NCBI GenBank assembly: GCA_035079385.1
Contig: JAVHKY010000054.1
Span: 17,588,001 to 17,652,000 of the forward strand
DNA from: Aspidiotus rigidus
Lineage: Eukaryota > Arthropoda > Insecta > Hemiptera > Diaspididae
DNA length: 64,000 bases
Reading direction: 5' to 3'
In this document: positions 18,541-29,400 of the stretch, piece by piece
How the letters are laid out: every line of letters begins with the position of its first letter
How positions within the stretch are numbered: position 1 is the first letter of the stretch
Position numbers and translations under genes: made by a program
Notes under the pieces: generated by a model
Told to the model about the DNA's origin: nothing
The model's database searches: none
The model's input: only the letters and a program-made list of their open reading frames with translations

Positions 18541-20140
18541 AAAAGCTCTAGCCGGGTAAGGGGGGAAAAATGGCCTTGGTCGGAAAATGTTTCAAATGCC
18601 CGTCAAAATGTTGTCCCAATGAGAAAACTCGAAATCCAAAAAATTGGACCCGTCCGCTCACCCACATGGGCTGCAGAGTGATTTTTAGGTCTAAAATCCA
18701 AATGGCTATATCTCAGCCAATAATGATCGCAAAGCGATGAAACTTAAGGACATTTTAGTATATATGTGAACGTTCATCCATGGTATTTTTTTCAAAAAAA
18801 AAACATTCATATTTTTCCTAGTTTCTAGCTATAACAAAAATTCAAACTCGAATAAAAAAAAAATCGGGGGGGGGAGGCACCTGGGGAAAATCATTCATTT
18901 GAAGCGCCGTACCCTCTACTACAACATACATAAGTACCATAGTCCTCGGTGAGGTGCAACATTCCCAAAAAAATCAATATTCAATGAATTTCTGTGATTT
19001 TTCCATGAATAGCGGGGTGAACTATGACTGCTACCGCAATCGACCGCGAGAAATCAATGGTCAATGTTCGAGGTGAAAAATATGCACTCCTCCGTGAGAT
19101 GAAATGGGTATGTTGATAGACCAAAAATATATTTTTAGTATTTTGTTTATCGATTTGGTCAATTCTTATGTCAATACGTCCACCGATTAGGTGGAGTACG
19201 TTAGATTGAGAAAAATAGTTGAAAAATTCTCCAGTCGCTGGAACAGTCTGAAAATAGAAGAGAAGTGAGAAAATCTACTTTTTCACCCTGGAGGACCGTG
19301 AGTTTTGGTATTTCATTCATCAATTCGTTCAATTCCTAAGTAAACATGTACGCCAAGTTTGAAAAAAATAGTCATAAAATTCTCCAGCCGCTGGAATGGT
19401 CTGGAAAGGACAAATAATTGAGAACCTCCAATTTTTTAACCTGGAGGACCGTGAATTTTGGTATTGCGTTCATCAATTAGGTCAATTCTTATGTAAACAC
19501 ATCCGCCGAATCCGAAAAAAATAGTCAAAAAATTCTCCAGCTGCTGGAACCTTCTGTAAAGGATAAATAATCGAGAACATCTAATTTTTTACCCTGGAGG
19601 ACCGCGATTTTTGGTATTTTGTTCATCAATTAGGTAAATTCTTGAGTAAAGATGTCCATCGAATTTGAAAAAAAATGTCAAAAAATGCTCCAGCCGCTGT
19701 AGTGGTCTGGAAATGACAATAAATCGGGGAAATCCACTTTTTCACCCTGGAGAATCGTGAGTTTTGGTATTTCATTCCACAATTCGTTCAATTTTATTCT
19801 TATGTAAACATGTCCGCCGAGTTGGGAAAAAATAATCAAAAAATTCTCCAGTTTCTGGGATGCCCTGGAAATAGTAAAAACTCCAGGTAATCCCCTTTTC
19901 CAACATGGAGAACCGCGATTTTTCATATTCTGTTCATCAACAAGGTCAATTCTTATGTAAATACATCTGCCGAGTTAGTCAATAAATTCTCTAGTTGCCG
20001 GAACGGTCTAGAAATACCAAGTTCAGAAAAACCACTTTGTCAACATGGAGAGCCCTGATTTTTGGTATGTTCTTCATCAATTAGGTCAAATCTTATGTTA
20101 ATAGGTCTTACAAGTTGGAAAAAAATAGTCAATAAATTGC
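18541..20140 (+). mobile_element. Repeat element X, copy 1 (satellite-bearing)
   Basis: It begins with the shared terminus GCTCTAGCCGGGTAAGGGGG, then AATGGCCTTGGTCGGAAAA, an approximately 550-bp unique head (CCCACATGGGCTGCAGAGTG; ATAGCGGGGTGAACTATGAC), and a run of degenerate units of about 130 bp: CTCCAG..GCTGGAA, CCCTGGAGGACCGTGA, TTTGGTATTTCATTC, TATGTAAACATGTCCGCCGA, AAAAAATAGTCAAAAAATT. Other copies lie at 26813-29400 (+) and 30070-31505 (-). No transposase seen, so class unknown. Confidence 0.75.
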
Positions 20141-20149
20141 TGAATACTG

Positions 20150-20690
20150 ACCGTTTGAAGGCTAGCTACCTTGCTCTCACATGGGATCAAGGATAGGAGT
20201 ATGGAGGTAATGCAGAGGTGGCAGCAGAGAGGATAATAAAGACTGACGCCAAAGCATGCAATGTAGAGGTGCCCAGGCAAGATCCACCGAAGAAGAAGAG
20301 AGCCGTTTACTGGTGGACCAGTACTATCGCCTAGTTTGAAAAAAGGAGTGCAATCGTCAGCGCCGGATATACCTGCGTAGTAGAGACCGCGATGCCACGC
20401 GAGCGGTTGCACCAAAATACCAGCTGGCTTAGAGCTCCGCTACATAAGCAGCAACCCGTCAAGTTGCTCGAGCAACTAAACCAAAATCTTTTGGTTTGGT
20501 TGCTAGCAACTTGACGAGTTGCTGCTTATGTAGCGGAGCTCTTACAAAAGGCTGAAGCAAGAGGGCTTCATGGCAAGAACTGCATGAGATGGCAGAAGAT
20601 GACCCATTTGGAAAGCCTTATAAGATAGTGCTGAAGAAGCTGAAGAGCCTCTCAGCAATGAGCCAAATGGAGCTGGATGTTGGGTAACCC
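20150..20690 (+). pseudogene. R1-like LINE ORF2 fragment interrupted by a MITE
   Basis: The upstream part reads KACNVEVPRQDPPKKKRAVY then WWTSTIA, the conserved end of the endonuclease-to-RT linker in R1-clade LINEs. A stop follows WWTSTIA. After the MITE the frame resumes with SWQELHEMAEDDPFGKPYKI then VLKKLKS, the next landmark in the same order. It ends at about 20680. No RT catalytic motif is present. Confidence 0.65.
20432..20541. mobile_element. 110-bp Harbinger-like MITE with TTA target duplication
   Basis: A nearly perfect palindrome: GAGCTCCGCTACATAAGCAG at the left end, its reverse complement at the right, with mismatches only near the centre (CAACC/CAACT; a CGAG versus AGC stretch). 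TTA flanks both sides (20429-20431 and 20542-20544). TTA/TWA duplication is the signature of PIF/Harbinger insertions. Sits within the R1-like fragment. Confidence 0.85.
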
Positions 20691-20819
20691 AAACTTTAAG
20701 CCTTCCTCCTCAATTGAGCGAATTCAGCGTAACACATACAACATCCTTAATAGATATCAATTTTAAACAGCAAGTAACGTCATTGAAGACGATCTGGCGA
20801 ATACATTATATTTCCTCAC

Positions 20820-21042
20820 CTGAGTTCACCATCAATAACACATATCGTTTCAGCTTTGGCTCCGCGTTGATTTGGCATTCATAAATACCGCTGTCGTTTA
20901 ATTGAACGCGGCTGATAGTCAGATTCCATGACTCGAAGTTACTATCGCTAAAACCAGAGTTGAGGTGAAAACGTTTATCCGTTGCAAATACAATTGCTCC
21001 TGTGGTAATGACACGCAGATTTTTACATCGAATCCAAGATAC
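20820..21042 (-). CDS. Dpr-family immunoglobulin-domain exon (host gene)
   Basis: A 223-bp internal exon. On the minus strand an acceptor (TTCTATTCCAG, intron side) precedes GTATCTTGGATTCG, and a consensus donor (CAG|GTGAGG) follows the last codons. The translation VSWIRCKNLRVITTGAIVFA, TDKRFHLNSG, WNLTISRVQLNDSGIYECQI and NAEPKLKRYVLLMV has the second half of a V-type Ig fold: the Trp, the Asp-x-Gly-x-Tyr-x-Cys motif and the EPK..RYVLLMV edge strand typical of insect Dpr proteins. These cell-surface receptors pair with DIPs in neuronal wiring. The first Ig cysteine would lie in a preceding exon outside this stretch. No neighbouring exon was identified within the window, so introns are long and TE-filled. 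Confidence 0.8.
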
Positions 21043-21079
21043 CTGGAATAGAATTATTTTATTGATATTGTATTTATTA

Positions 21080-21432
21080 CTCAATTTTGACTAAGATTTC
21101 TAGCCGATTTCTGGGCAGATACTTAAGGAGATATTTGGTTCATTTTTAGTACATTTTTACCCAATATTCATCAATATTTTTTTTTTGGTATAAAATGAGT
21201 ATTATCGGGCGAGCCGCATATTAACTCAATTTTGACCAAAATTTCCAGTCAATTTCAGGGCAGATATCCCTAGGACATATCTTGGTCCATTACCAGTCAA
21301 TTTGTTCCCAACATCTACCAATGTTTTCACTCTCTTTATCGGTCGAAAATAAGTGTTATCGAGTAAGCCGTTCTGTTTCCCGATGTTGACCACAATTTTC
21401 AGTCAATTTCTGGGCAGATATTTGGAATGAAT
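21080..21432. repeat. Three degenerate tandem units of about 150 bp
   Basis: CTCAATTTTGAC.AA.ATTTC, CAGTCAATTTC.GGGCAGATA and GAGTATTATCGGGCGAGCCG-type blocks recur at about 21082, 21231 and 21382. They lie just upstream of the Dpr exon in its intron. No coding content. Confidence 0.6.
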
Positions 21433-21819
21433 CAATTGTCATATTGGTTGCGACCTCGCAGATGAATGAAGAAATTTAAAATTGAATTTTAAAATTTATT
21501 ATTAATAAAATTATTTAATAAATGAACATATTCTACTATGGGATGTTGGGAAAGCTACTTTCAAATACTCCCCCCCCCCTGCTCTTACCTAAGTATGATC
21601 GATCGTTTTCCCGTTTCACCTCGAGCACTTTGCATTCGTTCCACGTTTTCGCTGTATACCATAAAGTTGTACTTTATTTTTTCAAGTTGTACTTCGTACT
21701 TTTATATTGTCTTCGATCGTTGTAACACACAATTATATGAAACTGTGAATTTCGTTTTTCTTTTTCTTTTATTTAAAGATCTCTGCGGACCTTATCATAA
21801 TAATATTAGATTATTAAGT

Positions 21820-22350
21820 TACCGGTATACTTAATTTTAGGAATTTGATCAGGATTAATTAATAAATATAAATTATTTTTTAAAGTTTGATTTTATAAAT
21901 TTTTCTTTTCTATTCATTTTATTCATTAAAATTATATTTTTAATTTATTTAAAAAGTGTATAATACAATATCATTTTAGAAAAAGGAAGATCTTAATTAT
22001 TTCATTTTTTTTTTTGCATAATATTCATTTAATTGAAATTATTCATTTTTTTAGAATTATTTATTTAATAAAATTAGTATTTATATCAAGTTTTAATAAT
22101 TTATATGAAAATTATTACAAAAAAACTAAAAATATTGAAACAACTAAATAATAATTTTTTATACCTCATTTATTTCATCTATTATATTTGATCCTTTAAA
22201 TAAAAATATTAATTATTTAATAATTTCAAATAATATTTAAAAATCCTAATCATATTGAACCAGAATGATATTTGTTATTTTTTTTTATCCAATGTTACGT
22301 TCAATTAATAGAAAATTATTAGGTTTAAATAACAATATATTCATTAAAAA
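21820..22350 (+). pseudogene. Nuclear mitochondrial fragment (NUMT): COX1 start and cytochrome b
   Basis: At about 21823-21858 the sequence GGTATACTT..ATTTTAGGAATTTGATCAGG translates with the mitochondrial code (TGA = Trp) to GIL..ILGIWSGLI, the COX1 N-terminus. At 22242-22345 it gives NPNHIEPEWYLLFF and, after a one-base shift in a T-run, YPMLRSINRKLLGL, which matches the cytochrome b stretch [20 protein letters not shown] in order and spacing. TGA read as Trp inside EPEWY and extreme AT content support mitochondrial origin. Frameshifts show it is a non-coding nuclear copy, and its flanks are nuclear repeats. Confidence 0.72.
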
Positions 22351-23013
22351 ATAATTAAGAAATTATTAATCTAATTATTAAATTAATATTTAAAAAAATA
22401 TCATAAATTAAATTAATAAAAATCAATTTTACCAATAATAAGTTAATAAAGAATAATAATTATAATAATTGAATTTTAATAATTAAATTGAAAATTGAAA
22501 TTAAATGATAATGTACGAATTTTATAAATTGAGCTCTTCTTTTCAAGAAGGGCTTAAATCCCCTCACGCTCTTTTTGAAAAAATATCAGAATCGTGTTCC
22601 TCACCCTCCTCTCCATTGTTTACCGAAATTCTCAAAATTCTCGAAAAATGGGGCGTTTTCAAGAAGTGCGTATCTCTTATGGGAATTACCATTGACATAG
22701 AAACCAGTTTTTCAAAAAAAGGCGAGTCTGTGCAAGAACGGCGTAATTGGACTTGCGCGCAAATCGATGTAGCGCTCTTCTATTAAACACGAGAGGCTGC
22801 AACGTTAGGGGAGATGGAAGGGGTGGTATATCGCTAGGTACTGGTGAAGTCCCATCCAGATCCGACTTTTTTTTCGGCGTGTAAATGCCCTAAAATGCAT
22901 TTTTCTCGAAACACGTTTTTGAGCGTTACGCTCTTCTTGGATAAGGGTTCAATTAAATTCAAATAAATAAATATATTAATGAGAAGAGTTTTTCCGTGGT
23001 TTCCACTATAAAA
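22351..23013. other. No gene recognised
   Basis: AT-rich tail of the NUMT area followed by a 93-codon frame at 22505-22786 (+) with no recognisable family. It holds two GAGCGTTACGCTCTTC-like hairpins near 22920. Nothing else interpretable. Confidence 0.4.
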
Positions 23014-23115
23014 TAGAAAGAAAGGAAATAGGCACTATGCACCACTTTACTCAAAGTATATACATGTGTATATTTTGAATAAATTGGTGCCTAGTGCCTG
23101 TTTCCTTTCTTTCTA
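23014..23115. mobile_element. 102-bp MITE with 31-bp inverted arms
   Basis: TAGAAAGAAAGGAAATAGGC at the left is inverted at the right (GCCTGTTTCCTTTCTTTCTA). Arms 23014-23044 and 23085-23115 differ at two positions. TA at both outer ends is compatible with a TA target duplication. The right end abuts the target duplication of hAT copy 1. Confidence 0.75.
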
Positions 23116-23118
23116 AAT

Positions 23119-24317
23119 CAGTGTTTCTCAACCGGTGTGCTGCGGTACATCACTGTGCCGCAAGCCCCCCTAAGGTGTGCCGCAAAAGTTTTATCAGAAA
23201 AATGAATTAACATGAACTAAAAAAAGAATTGCCATTTTTTTTTTCATGATTTAACAAATTAATGATATTATTTAACTAAAAAAATGAAAAATATTTTATT
23301 AATATAAATGTGCGGGTAAAGCCTGGTTTTCTTCGTTTGAATTATTCCTTGCACGTATAAAAATTCCTTTTAGTTTTAATATTTATTGATGGGAATGTTC
23401 ATGAATGAATTACATTTAAATGGAATACCCCGACGATATATAATTTTCTCTGATTTTATTCTATTTTAAAATGATTTTTCAACAATAAATATTATAGAAT
23501 AAAAAAATTCCAATAATAATATAATGTATAAAAAAAATTCAATTTAAATATAATTAAATAAAATTTTTGATTAAAAAATAAAACATAAATAAAATTGAAA
23601 TTAATGAAATTAATTCTATATTTTGTATTCAATTTAATTGATATAAATTAAATTTATAATTCATTCAATAATAATTATTTCAACTTTTATTATGATCAAA
23701 ATATTGATTATTAATTTTTTTCATATCAATTTATTATTAAATTTTTTTTTAAATAATTTTTTTGATATTTTGAATTTTTTCCAAATTTAAATTATTTATT
23801 AATGAAATTACTCTAAAAAGTAATCATACGCACTATCGGACCGATGTGTTCCAATTTTTGAATGCCGTCAGTTCCAGTTATAATTTCTTAAACTCGAGTC
23901 CAAACCTGCACTCACTGTCATAAAAATCAAGAAATTTCTGCGACTTGGACAAAAATACGGATTTTATTTCATGTTTCCTGATAAATTTCGAAATTAGAAA
24001 AGCCCAGAGGGTTTCCAGTAAATGCAGGGAACATACAGACACTTCTGTGTACACGGATGGCAAAATTTTTTTTAGTCCCGGTGGAAGATCTCTTGTTTCC
24101 CGGAACTGTAGTACAGAGAAAGAAGGATGAAGCTTCATATAGCCATCTTGTAGGCCACAAATTCTGAAATTATAGGAACAGGAAATCTGTAGAGACATGC
24201 ACATGTCAAAACGCACAAAAAAGTTCGCTACAATTTGAAGTTCTGGAAATGCCGTGCCGCAGGAATATCATCTCGTGGAAAAATGTGCCGCGATATAAGA
24301 AAGGTTGAGAAACTCTG
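23119..24317. mobile_element. hAT-like element with mitochondrial-like cargo, copy 1
   Basis: Begins CAGTGTTTCTCAACCGGTGT and ends GGTTGAGAAACTCTG, a hAT-type TIR. The 8-bp flanks are TTCTAAAT and TTCCAAAT (one mismatch). Interior: GTGTGCCGC-rich terminal repeats, AT-rich middle, and a COX1-like stretch at 23395-23470 (ATTTAAATGGAATACCCCGA). The rRNA-like part present in copies 2 and 3 is deleted here. Confidence 0.85.
23878..24216 (-). other. Conserved 112-codon frame inside hAT-like element, copy 1
   Basis: Unknown frame. It is repeated with over 90% identical residues at 36393-36731 and 42172-42510. Segments include FRICGLQDGYMKLHPSF, FRETRDLPPGLKKILPSVYT and SKSQKFLDFYDSECRFG. No hAT transposase motif is visible. 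It may be leftover transposase, captured host sequence or chance conservation in repeats. Confidence 0.35.
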
Positions 24318-24569
24318 TTCCAAATAAATATAATTATTTAGATTCATTTGAAGAAGTTATTTAAATTAATTGATTCAATTTTAATTGTTATAAATCTATG
24401 ATAAATTACACAAATTTCTGAACATTTTCCATAAATAATATAAGGTTTAAAAATTAATCATTGTAATTTTAGACCAAAATCACACTCGTCTCAATACAAC
24501 CCTGCTAACGAAATTACTATCTTCATTCTTCTCTTCTCTCACTTGAGGGAGGCTCAGATGTAGACTGGT

Positions 24570-25390
24570 TTTTCCCATCGAAAGTGGTCTAAGTATGGTG
24601 GTCTGCTAATATCACCTAACTAGAGACCGTTTTATGGCGTCTGTATTGCTCAAAAATTTACCGATCTGTTTTGTCAAAAGTAGTCTATGTAAGGATGAGT
24701 TATCATCCGTACGAATCATGTTAAATCTGGCCATGTGACGTACAAGTTGAAGTATGTAAGTTTTCTTGTTAATCTTGTACAGAGTAGTTTTGTTTGTTAT
24801 TCCACTTTTTAGTTTTGTTACGGAGCGTTTAAGTTTCCTGTTCCTTTTGTAAGTTAACCCGAATATGGTATAAAACGGCTTCAGTGTTAATTCTGTCGAA
24901 TAAACTGCATTAACAAACGCCGATGTTGAGTACTTTTTGGTTCGTCTAAAATACGAACTTATATCTATTTGTAGTGGTCTGTTAATATCAGTTGAGTAAT
25001 ATAGACTACAACAGACTATTTTATATTGTCTACATTGCCCAGAAATCGACCAGAAATAATCTAATTATGGTGGTCTGTTGACACTGGGGAATATTCACCA
25101 TGAGAAACTATTTCATGTTGTCGAGATTCCCTAGAAATCGACTGTTTTTTTGGTCAAAAATGGTCAAAATGATAGTCAATTGCAGAGGAAGTATGTATGA
25201 CCAATGACTGAGGATAGACTATTTTAAGGTACCTACATCACCTACAAATCGACTAATTTTTTTAGTCGAAATTTTGTCCAAGTTGGTCTAAATATGATAT
25301 GGAATAGCGGAATCACTCATCAGAGCGATCGCTCAGTCTATTTGTAGTCGATATTTACTCAAAATCGACTGAGATAATTAGTCGATCTGG
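24570..25390. repeat. Degenerate tandem repeat with LTR-like insertion
   Basis: Units of about 115-150 bp share GGTCTGTTAATATCA, AGACTATTTTAT, TTGTCTACATTGCCCAGAAA and ATCGACTA blocks at about 24590, 24975, 25070, 25190 and 25260. The array is split by unrelated sequence at 24690-24965. Confidence 0.55.
24719..24915 (+). mobile_element. Possible solo LTR or 5' LTR (197 bp)
   Basis: Starts TGTTAA and ends TTAACA (inverted termini), with a TATAAAA box at 24869-24875 and an AATAAA at 24899-24904, the usual layout of an LTR. No direct flanking duplication is seen. It interrupts a tandem repeat array. Confidence 0.3.
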
Positions 25391-26812
25391 TTTATTGAGA
25401 ACCTGCTTCTTTTCGACGACAATCTCTGCGGCGCGAAGACTTTATGAGGAGTTCGATGTTTACAATCATACCTAGTTTTCAAATCCAAAGCTTTATTACT
25501 AAGTAACGTTATTTTTCATCATCAGGTACAGCATCTCACATATGCGACTGTACTTGAGAGTTGGTACTGGAAAACTTTTCCATAGACTGCTTGAATAGTT
25601 TAGGCGACGAAAATAAATCGATTTATATTCCCCTTCATTTTCCGCAAAAATTGAAACACATTAAAATGACACTTCTACAGCAAAGGAAAGAAACAAAAAC
25701 AAAGAGGGAAAGAATAAGCGATCTCTAGACAAACTCAACTTAGGTATGTATTTCATAAGCAGACACACGGAAGAATTCACAATGTAAGAGTTTATATATG
25801 CATAGCCTTATACGATATAGGCTGCTGGTGAAGCCATTTATGCCATATTCTTTAAGAGAAAATCTAGACAGAAAGAATGAATGCGCCGCAGTCGTGTTCA
25901 GCTGAGAAATTACAGATTTACTTCTTCACGCGTTCTTGCCTTCCATACTTTGGCATTATTTCTATATACTGTATTGCTAATGTTCAACAATGTATTGTAC
26001 CCCGGAGAGCGATTACTTCAATTACAAGGGAAGTATTAACCTTTAACACGTAATATATAGCTTCTTCAACAATGATACTTACACCATTACGGATACACAA
26101 ATAAACAGAGCACACAACTCTAACCATTTATTCAGCAACTTACCCCCGTACGTATTGTATAACGTGTCCGTACTATATGTACGAGGTATAAAAGCTACCT
26201 TTGCAAACGCACTGCATTCATTACCAAGAACGGCTAAGTACAGTAGTTAACTACGGGTAAGGTGCGGCGGTATAAAACGCGAACGCATATAAACGATATT
26301 TCCTCAGCATTTCCGCTTTTAAAATAGCATCACCATGCAAATAAATACAGACAGTCGCGGTTTTCGTCTTGAATGCCTATTAATTATTTTGGAAAACTCG
26401 TTTATTTATTTATTACCCCGGGTAAACATTTATTTGCCTGTCCACAAATTTTTGCGGCGATAAAGCAAAGTTGCTCCCTAGTGTTTGCCTTTTTACACTA
26501 CCTTAGCCTTTATGTGGCATCACTGTTTCTGACCTAATGTTGATAATCACTTTTCCACAATGTTCGACAAGAACTCGAATAAAACGTCAATTATTGAATA
26601 CAGTCATCATGTCAATTGTCAATAGTCACTTCTCAATTTTGGAAAGTTGAAAAACAAGAGTGATTTCCGAAGAACTCTTGTCGTTAAAATGGCAGGTAGG
26701 AACTTAGTAAGGATCACGAACATGTGCAGGCTAAAGACTTGAGCGGACAAGTTCGCGAAAAAAATAGTCGATCATGAAAGACACAGTGAAATAATCAGAG
26801 TGAAAGGCTCTA
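25391..26812. other. No gene recognised
   Basis: Unique-looking AT-rich DNA. No long frame on either strand, no RNA gene recognised. Contains short TATA-like and CA-rich stretches only. Confidence 0.5.
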
Positions 26813-26851
26813 GCCGGGTAAAAGGGAGAAAATGGCCTCGGTCGGAAAGTA
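26813..26851 (+). repeat. Terminus of repeat element X, cut by a PLE
   Basis: GCTCTAGCCGGGTAAAAGGG and GGCCTCGGTCGGAAA match the first about 40 bp of element X at 18545 and (inverted) 31505. The rest of X resumes at 27972, with the intervening PLE in between and about 11 bp of X missing at the joint. Confidence 0.8.
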
Positions 26852-27735
26852 TTGGATCACCTTTAGGCTCTCTTATCTCCGAAGTTTTCATGTCTAAGTT
26901 TGAACTTGACCTTTTTTCCTCGAACCAGGTGTTACTTAATCATATTCACTATTGGCACAGGTACGTTGATGACGTTCTTTGTACCTGGACTGGTCACCCA
27001 GACCTCCTTGGTGAGTTTCTGAGGTATCTCAATTCCTGGTACCCTTCCATCAAATTTACTTTGGAAACAGGGGTATTTTCCATTAACTTTTTGGATTTAT
27101 CGATCTCTATTGTAGACGGTATCCATAAGTTTGGAATTTACAGGAAAGATACTACGACCGATGTTTTAGTCCACCGAGGTTCGTTCTCTCCTGTTGCTCT
27201 TAAGATGGCTGCCTGTCATAGCCTAGTTCACAGACTGACTCGTATCCCTTTGAGTCAGGCTGCTTTTAAGAAAGAGTTAATCACAATAAAACACCTGGCT
27301 AGAGTGAATGGGGTTAATGTGGACGTTGACGTGATGGTTCGGAGGAAAGTTACAAGGAGAATTCTTGATTCCACCACCTCCCGCCCCCGAGACATGATCC
27401 GTGATCGCCGGTTGCGTTGGATCAATTTCCCTTTTCTGGGGAAGTTCTCCCTCCAATTGGGTCGGGCCCTCCGCCCGTTTGGCTTCAGACCCGCGTTCTA
27501 CAACCCTACAACAGTTAAGGGGTTGTTTGTGAGACTAAAGGATCCCATACCCATTGATGAGAGAAGTGGTGTTTATAAGTTGGAATGTGGAGATTGTGGA
27601 GGCTTTTATATTGGTAAGACCAGCCGCCAAATGAAAGTTAGAGTAGCTGAGCACCTGAAGTCCTGGGAGAAGGGACGCTTAGGGGAGTCAGCTTTTGCTG
27701 ATCATTTGATAAACAATGCATCATCGCAACACTGA
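26852..27735 (+). CDS. PLE family A RT palm/thumb plus GIY-YIG (about 294 codons, 5' cut)
   Basis: Catalytic YVDD near 26968 (HRYVDDVLCTWTG), then SIKFTLETGVFSINFLDLSI, GIYRKDTTTDVLVHRGSFS, LVHRLTRIPLSQAAFKKELI, and GVYKLECGDCGGFYIGKTSR near 27575. GIGKT replaces the usual GIGET and the frame ends in LINNASSQH where the parent reads LINSGHSF. The fingers and N-terminus are missing, so RT cannot be functional. The long uninterrupted frame implies a fairly recent insertion. An upstream in-frame Met at 26800 belongs to flanking repeat sequence. Confidence 0.87.
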
Positions 27736-27971
27736 CGGTATCACTGTACTCAACTCGTTCATTCCGGAGGATGGCCTCATCGAACTGGTCTATGATTCAC
27801 ACCGTGATTTCTCCTTTAGCCAATCTTAATACATTGTTCTTCTCCTCCGTTCGTCAGTTGCTTTCATTTCAGGCTTGAAGAGGGTTTATTAATCGAAAGC
27901 GCTCGTCGTTTTGTATTTTCTGCGGTTTGCAAGGTTTACTCTCCCTTCAGAGTATTCGTCTGTTTCGCGTT
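26852..27971 (+). mobile_element. PLE family A, 5'-truncated copy inside element X
   Basis: Coding sequence starts in the palm (GSPLGSLISEVFMSKFE) and continues to the 3' tail ending at TTCGCGTTT. A hammerhead-like core is at about 27855-27905 (GAAGAGGGTTTATTAATCGAAAGCGC, degenerate). It replaces about 11 bp of element X, with no duplication. Confidence 0.9.
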
Positions 27972-29400
27972 TGTCCGTCAAAATGTTTTCCCCAATGAGA
28001 AAACTCGAAATCCAAAAAATTGGACCCGTCCGCTCACCCACATGGGCTGCAGAGTGATTTTTAGGCCTAAAATCCAAATGGCTATATCTTAGCCAATAAT
28101 GATCGCACAGCGATGAAACTTGAGGACATTTTAGTATATGTGAACGTTCATCCATGGTATTAAAAAAAAAAAAAAAACATTCATATTTTCCCCAGTTTCT
28201 AGCTATAACAAAACTTCAAACTCGAATAAAAACAATATCGGGGGGGAGGCACCTGGGGAAAATCATTCATTTGAAGCGCCATACCCTCTACTACAACATA
28301 CATGAGTACCATAGTCCTCGGTGAGGTGCAACATTCCCAAAAAAATCAATATTCAATGAATTTCTGTGATTTTTCCATGAATAGCGGGGTGAACTATGAC
28401 TGCTACCGCAATATAGACCGCGAGAAATCAATGGTCAATGTTCGAGGTGAAAAATACGCACTCCTCCATGAGATGAAATGGGAATGTTGATAGACCAAAA
28501 ATATATTTCCAGTATTTCGTTTATCGATTTGATCAATTCTTATGTAAACACGTCCACCGATTAGGTGGAGTACGTTAGATTGAGAAAAATAGTTGAAAAA
28601 TTCTCCAGTCGCTGGAACGACTCTGAAAATAGTAGAGAAGTGAGAAAATCCACTTTTTCACCCTGGAGGACCGTGAGTTTTGGTATTTCATTCGTCAATT
28701 CGTTCAATCCTTAAGTAAACATGTTTGCCGAGTTTGAAAAAAATGGTCAAAAAAGTCTCCAGTCGCTGGAACGTTCTGGAAATGACAAAAATTAGAGAAA
28801 ATCCACTTTTTCACCCTGGAGGACTGTGAGTTTTGGTATTTCATTCATTAATTCGTTCAATTCCTAAGTAAACATGTACACCAAGTTTGAAAAAAATAGT
28901 CAAAAAATTCTCCAGCGCTGTAATGGTCTGGAAAGAACAAATAATTGAGAACATCCAATTTTTTACCCTGGAGGACATTGAGTTTTGGTATTTCATTCCA
29001 CAATTCGTTCAATTCTTATGTAAACATGTCCGCTGAGTTTGAAAAAAATAGTCAAAAAATTCTCCAGTTTCTGGGATGCCCTGGAATTAGTAAAAACTCC
29101 AGGTAATCCCCTTTTCCAACATGGAAAACCGTGATTTTTCATACTCTGTTTATCAACAAGGTCAATTCTTATGTAAATTCATCCGCCAATTTAGTCAATA
29201 AATTCTCCAGTTGCCGGATCGGTCTAGAAATACCAAGTTCAGAAAATTCACTTTTTCAACATGGAGAGCCCCGATTTTTGGTATGTTCTTCATCAATTAG
29301 GTCAAATCTTAAATTAGGTAATAAGTCTTACAAGTTGGAAAAAAATAGTCAATCAATTCTCCAGTCGCTAGGACGCTCTGGAAATAATAAAAAACCGATA
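27972..29400 (+). mobile_element. Repeat element X, copy 2 (left arm of a palindrome)
   Basis: Continuation of the X terminus at 26813-26851 after the PLE. Head and degenerate about 130-bp units as in copy 1. From 27972 to about 29065 it is the reverse complement of 30355-31447. A poly-A run (28161-28175) differs in length from the poly-T in the other arm. Confidence 0.8.
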
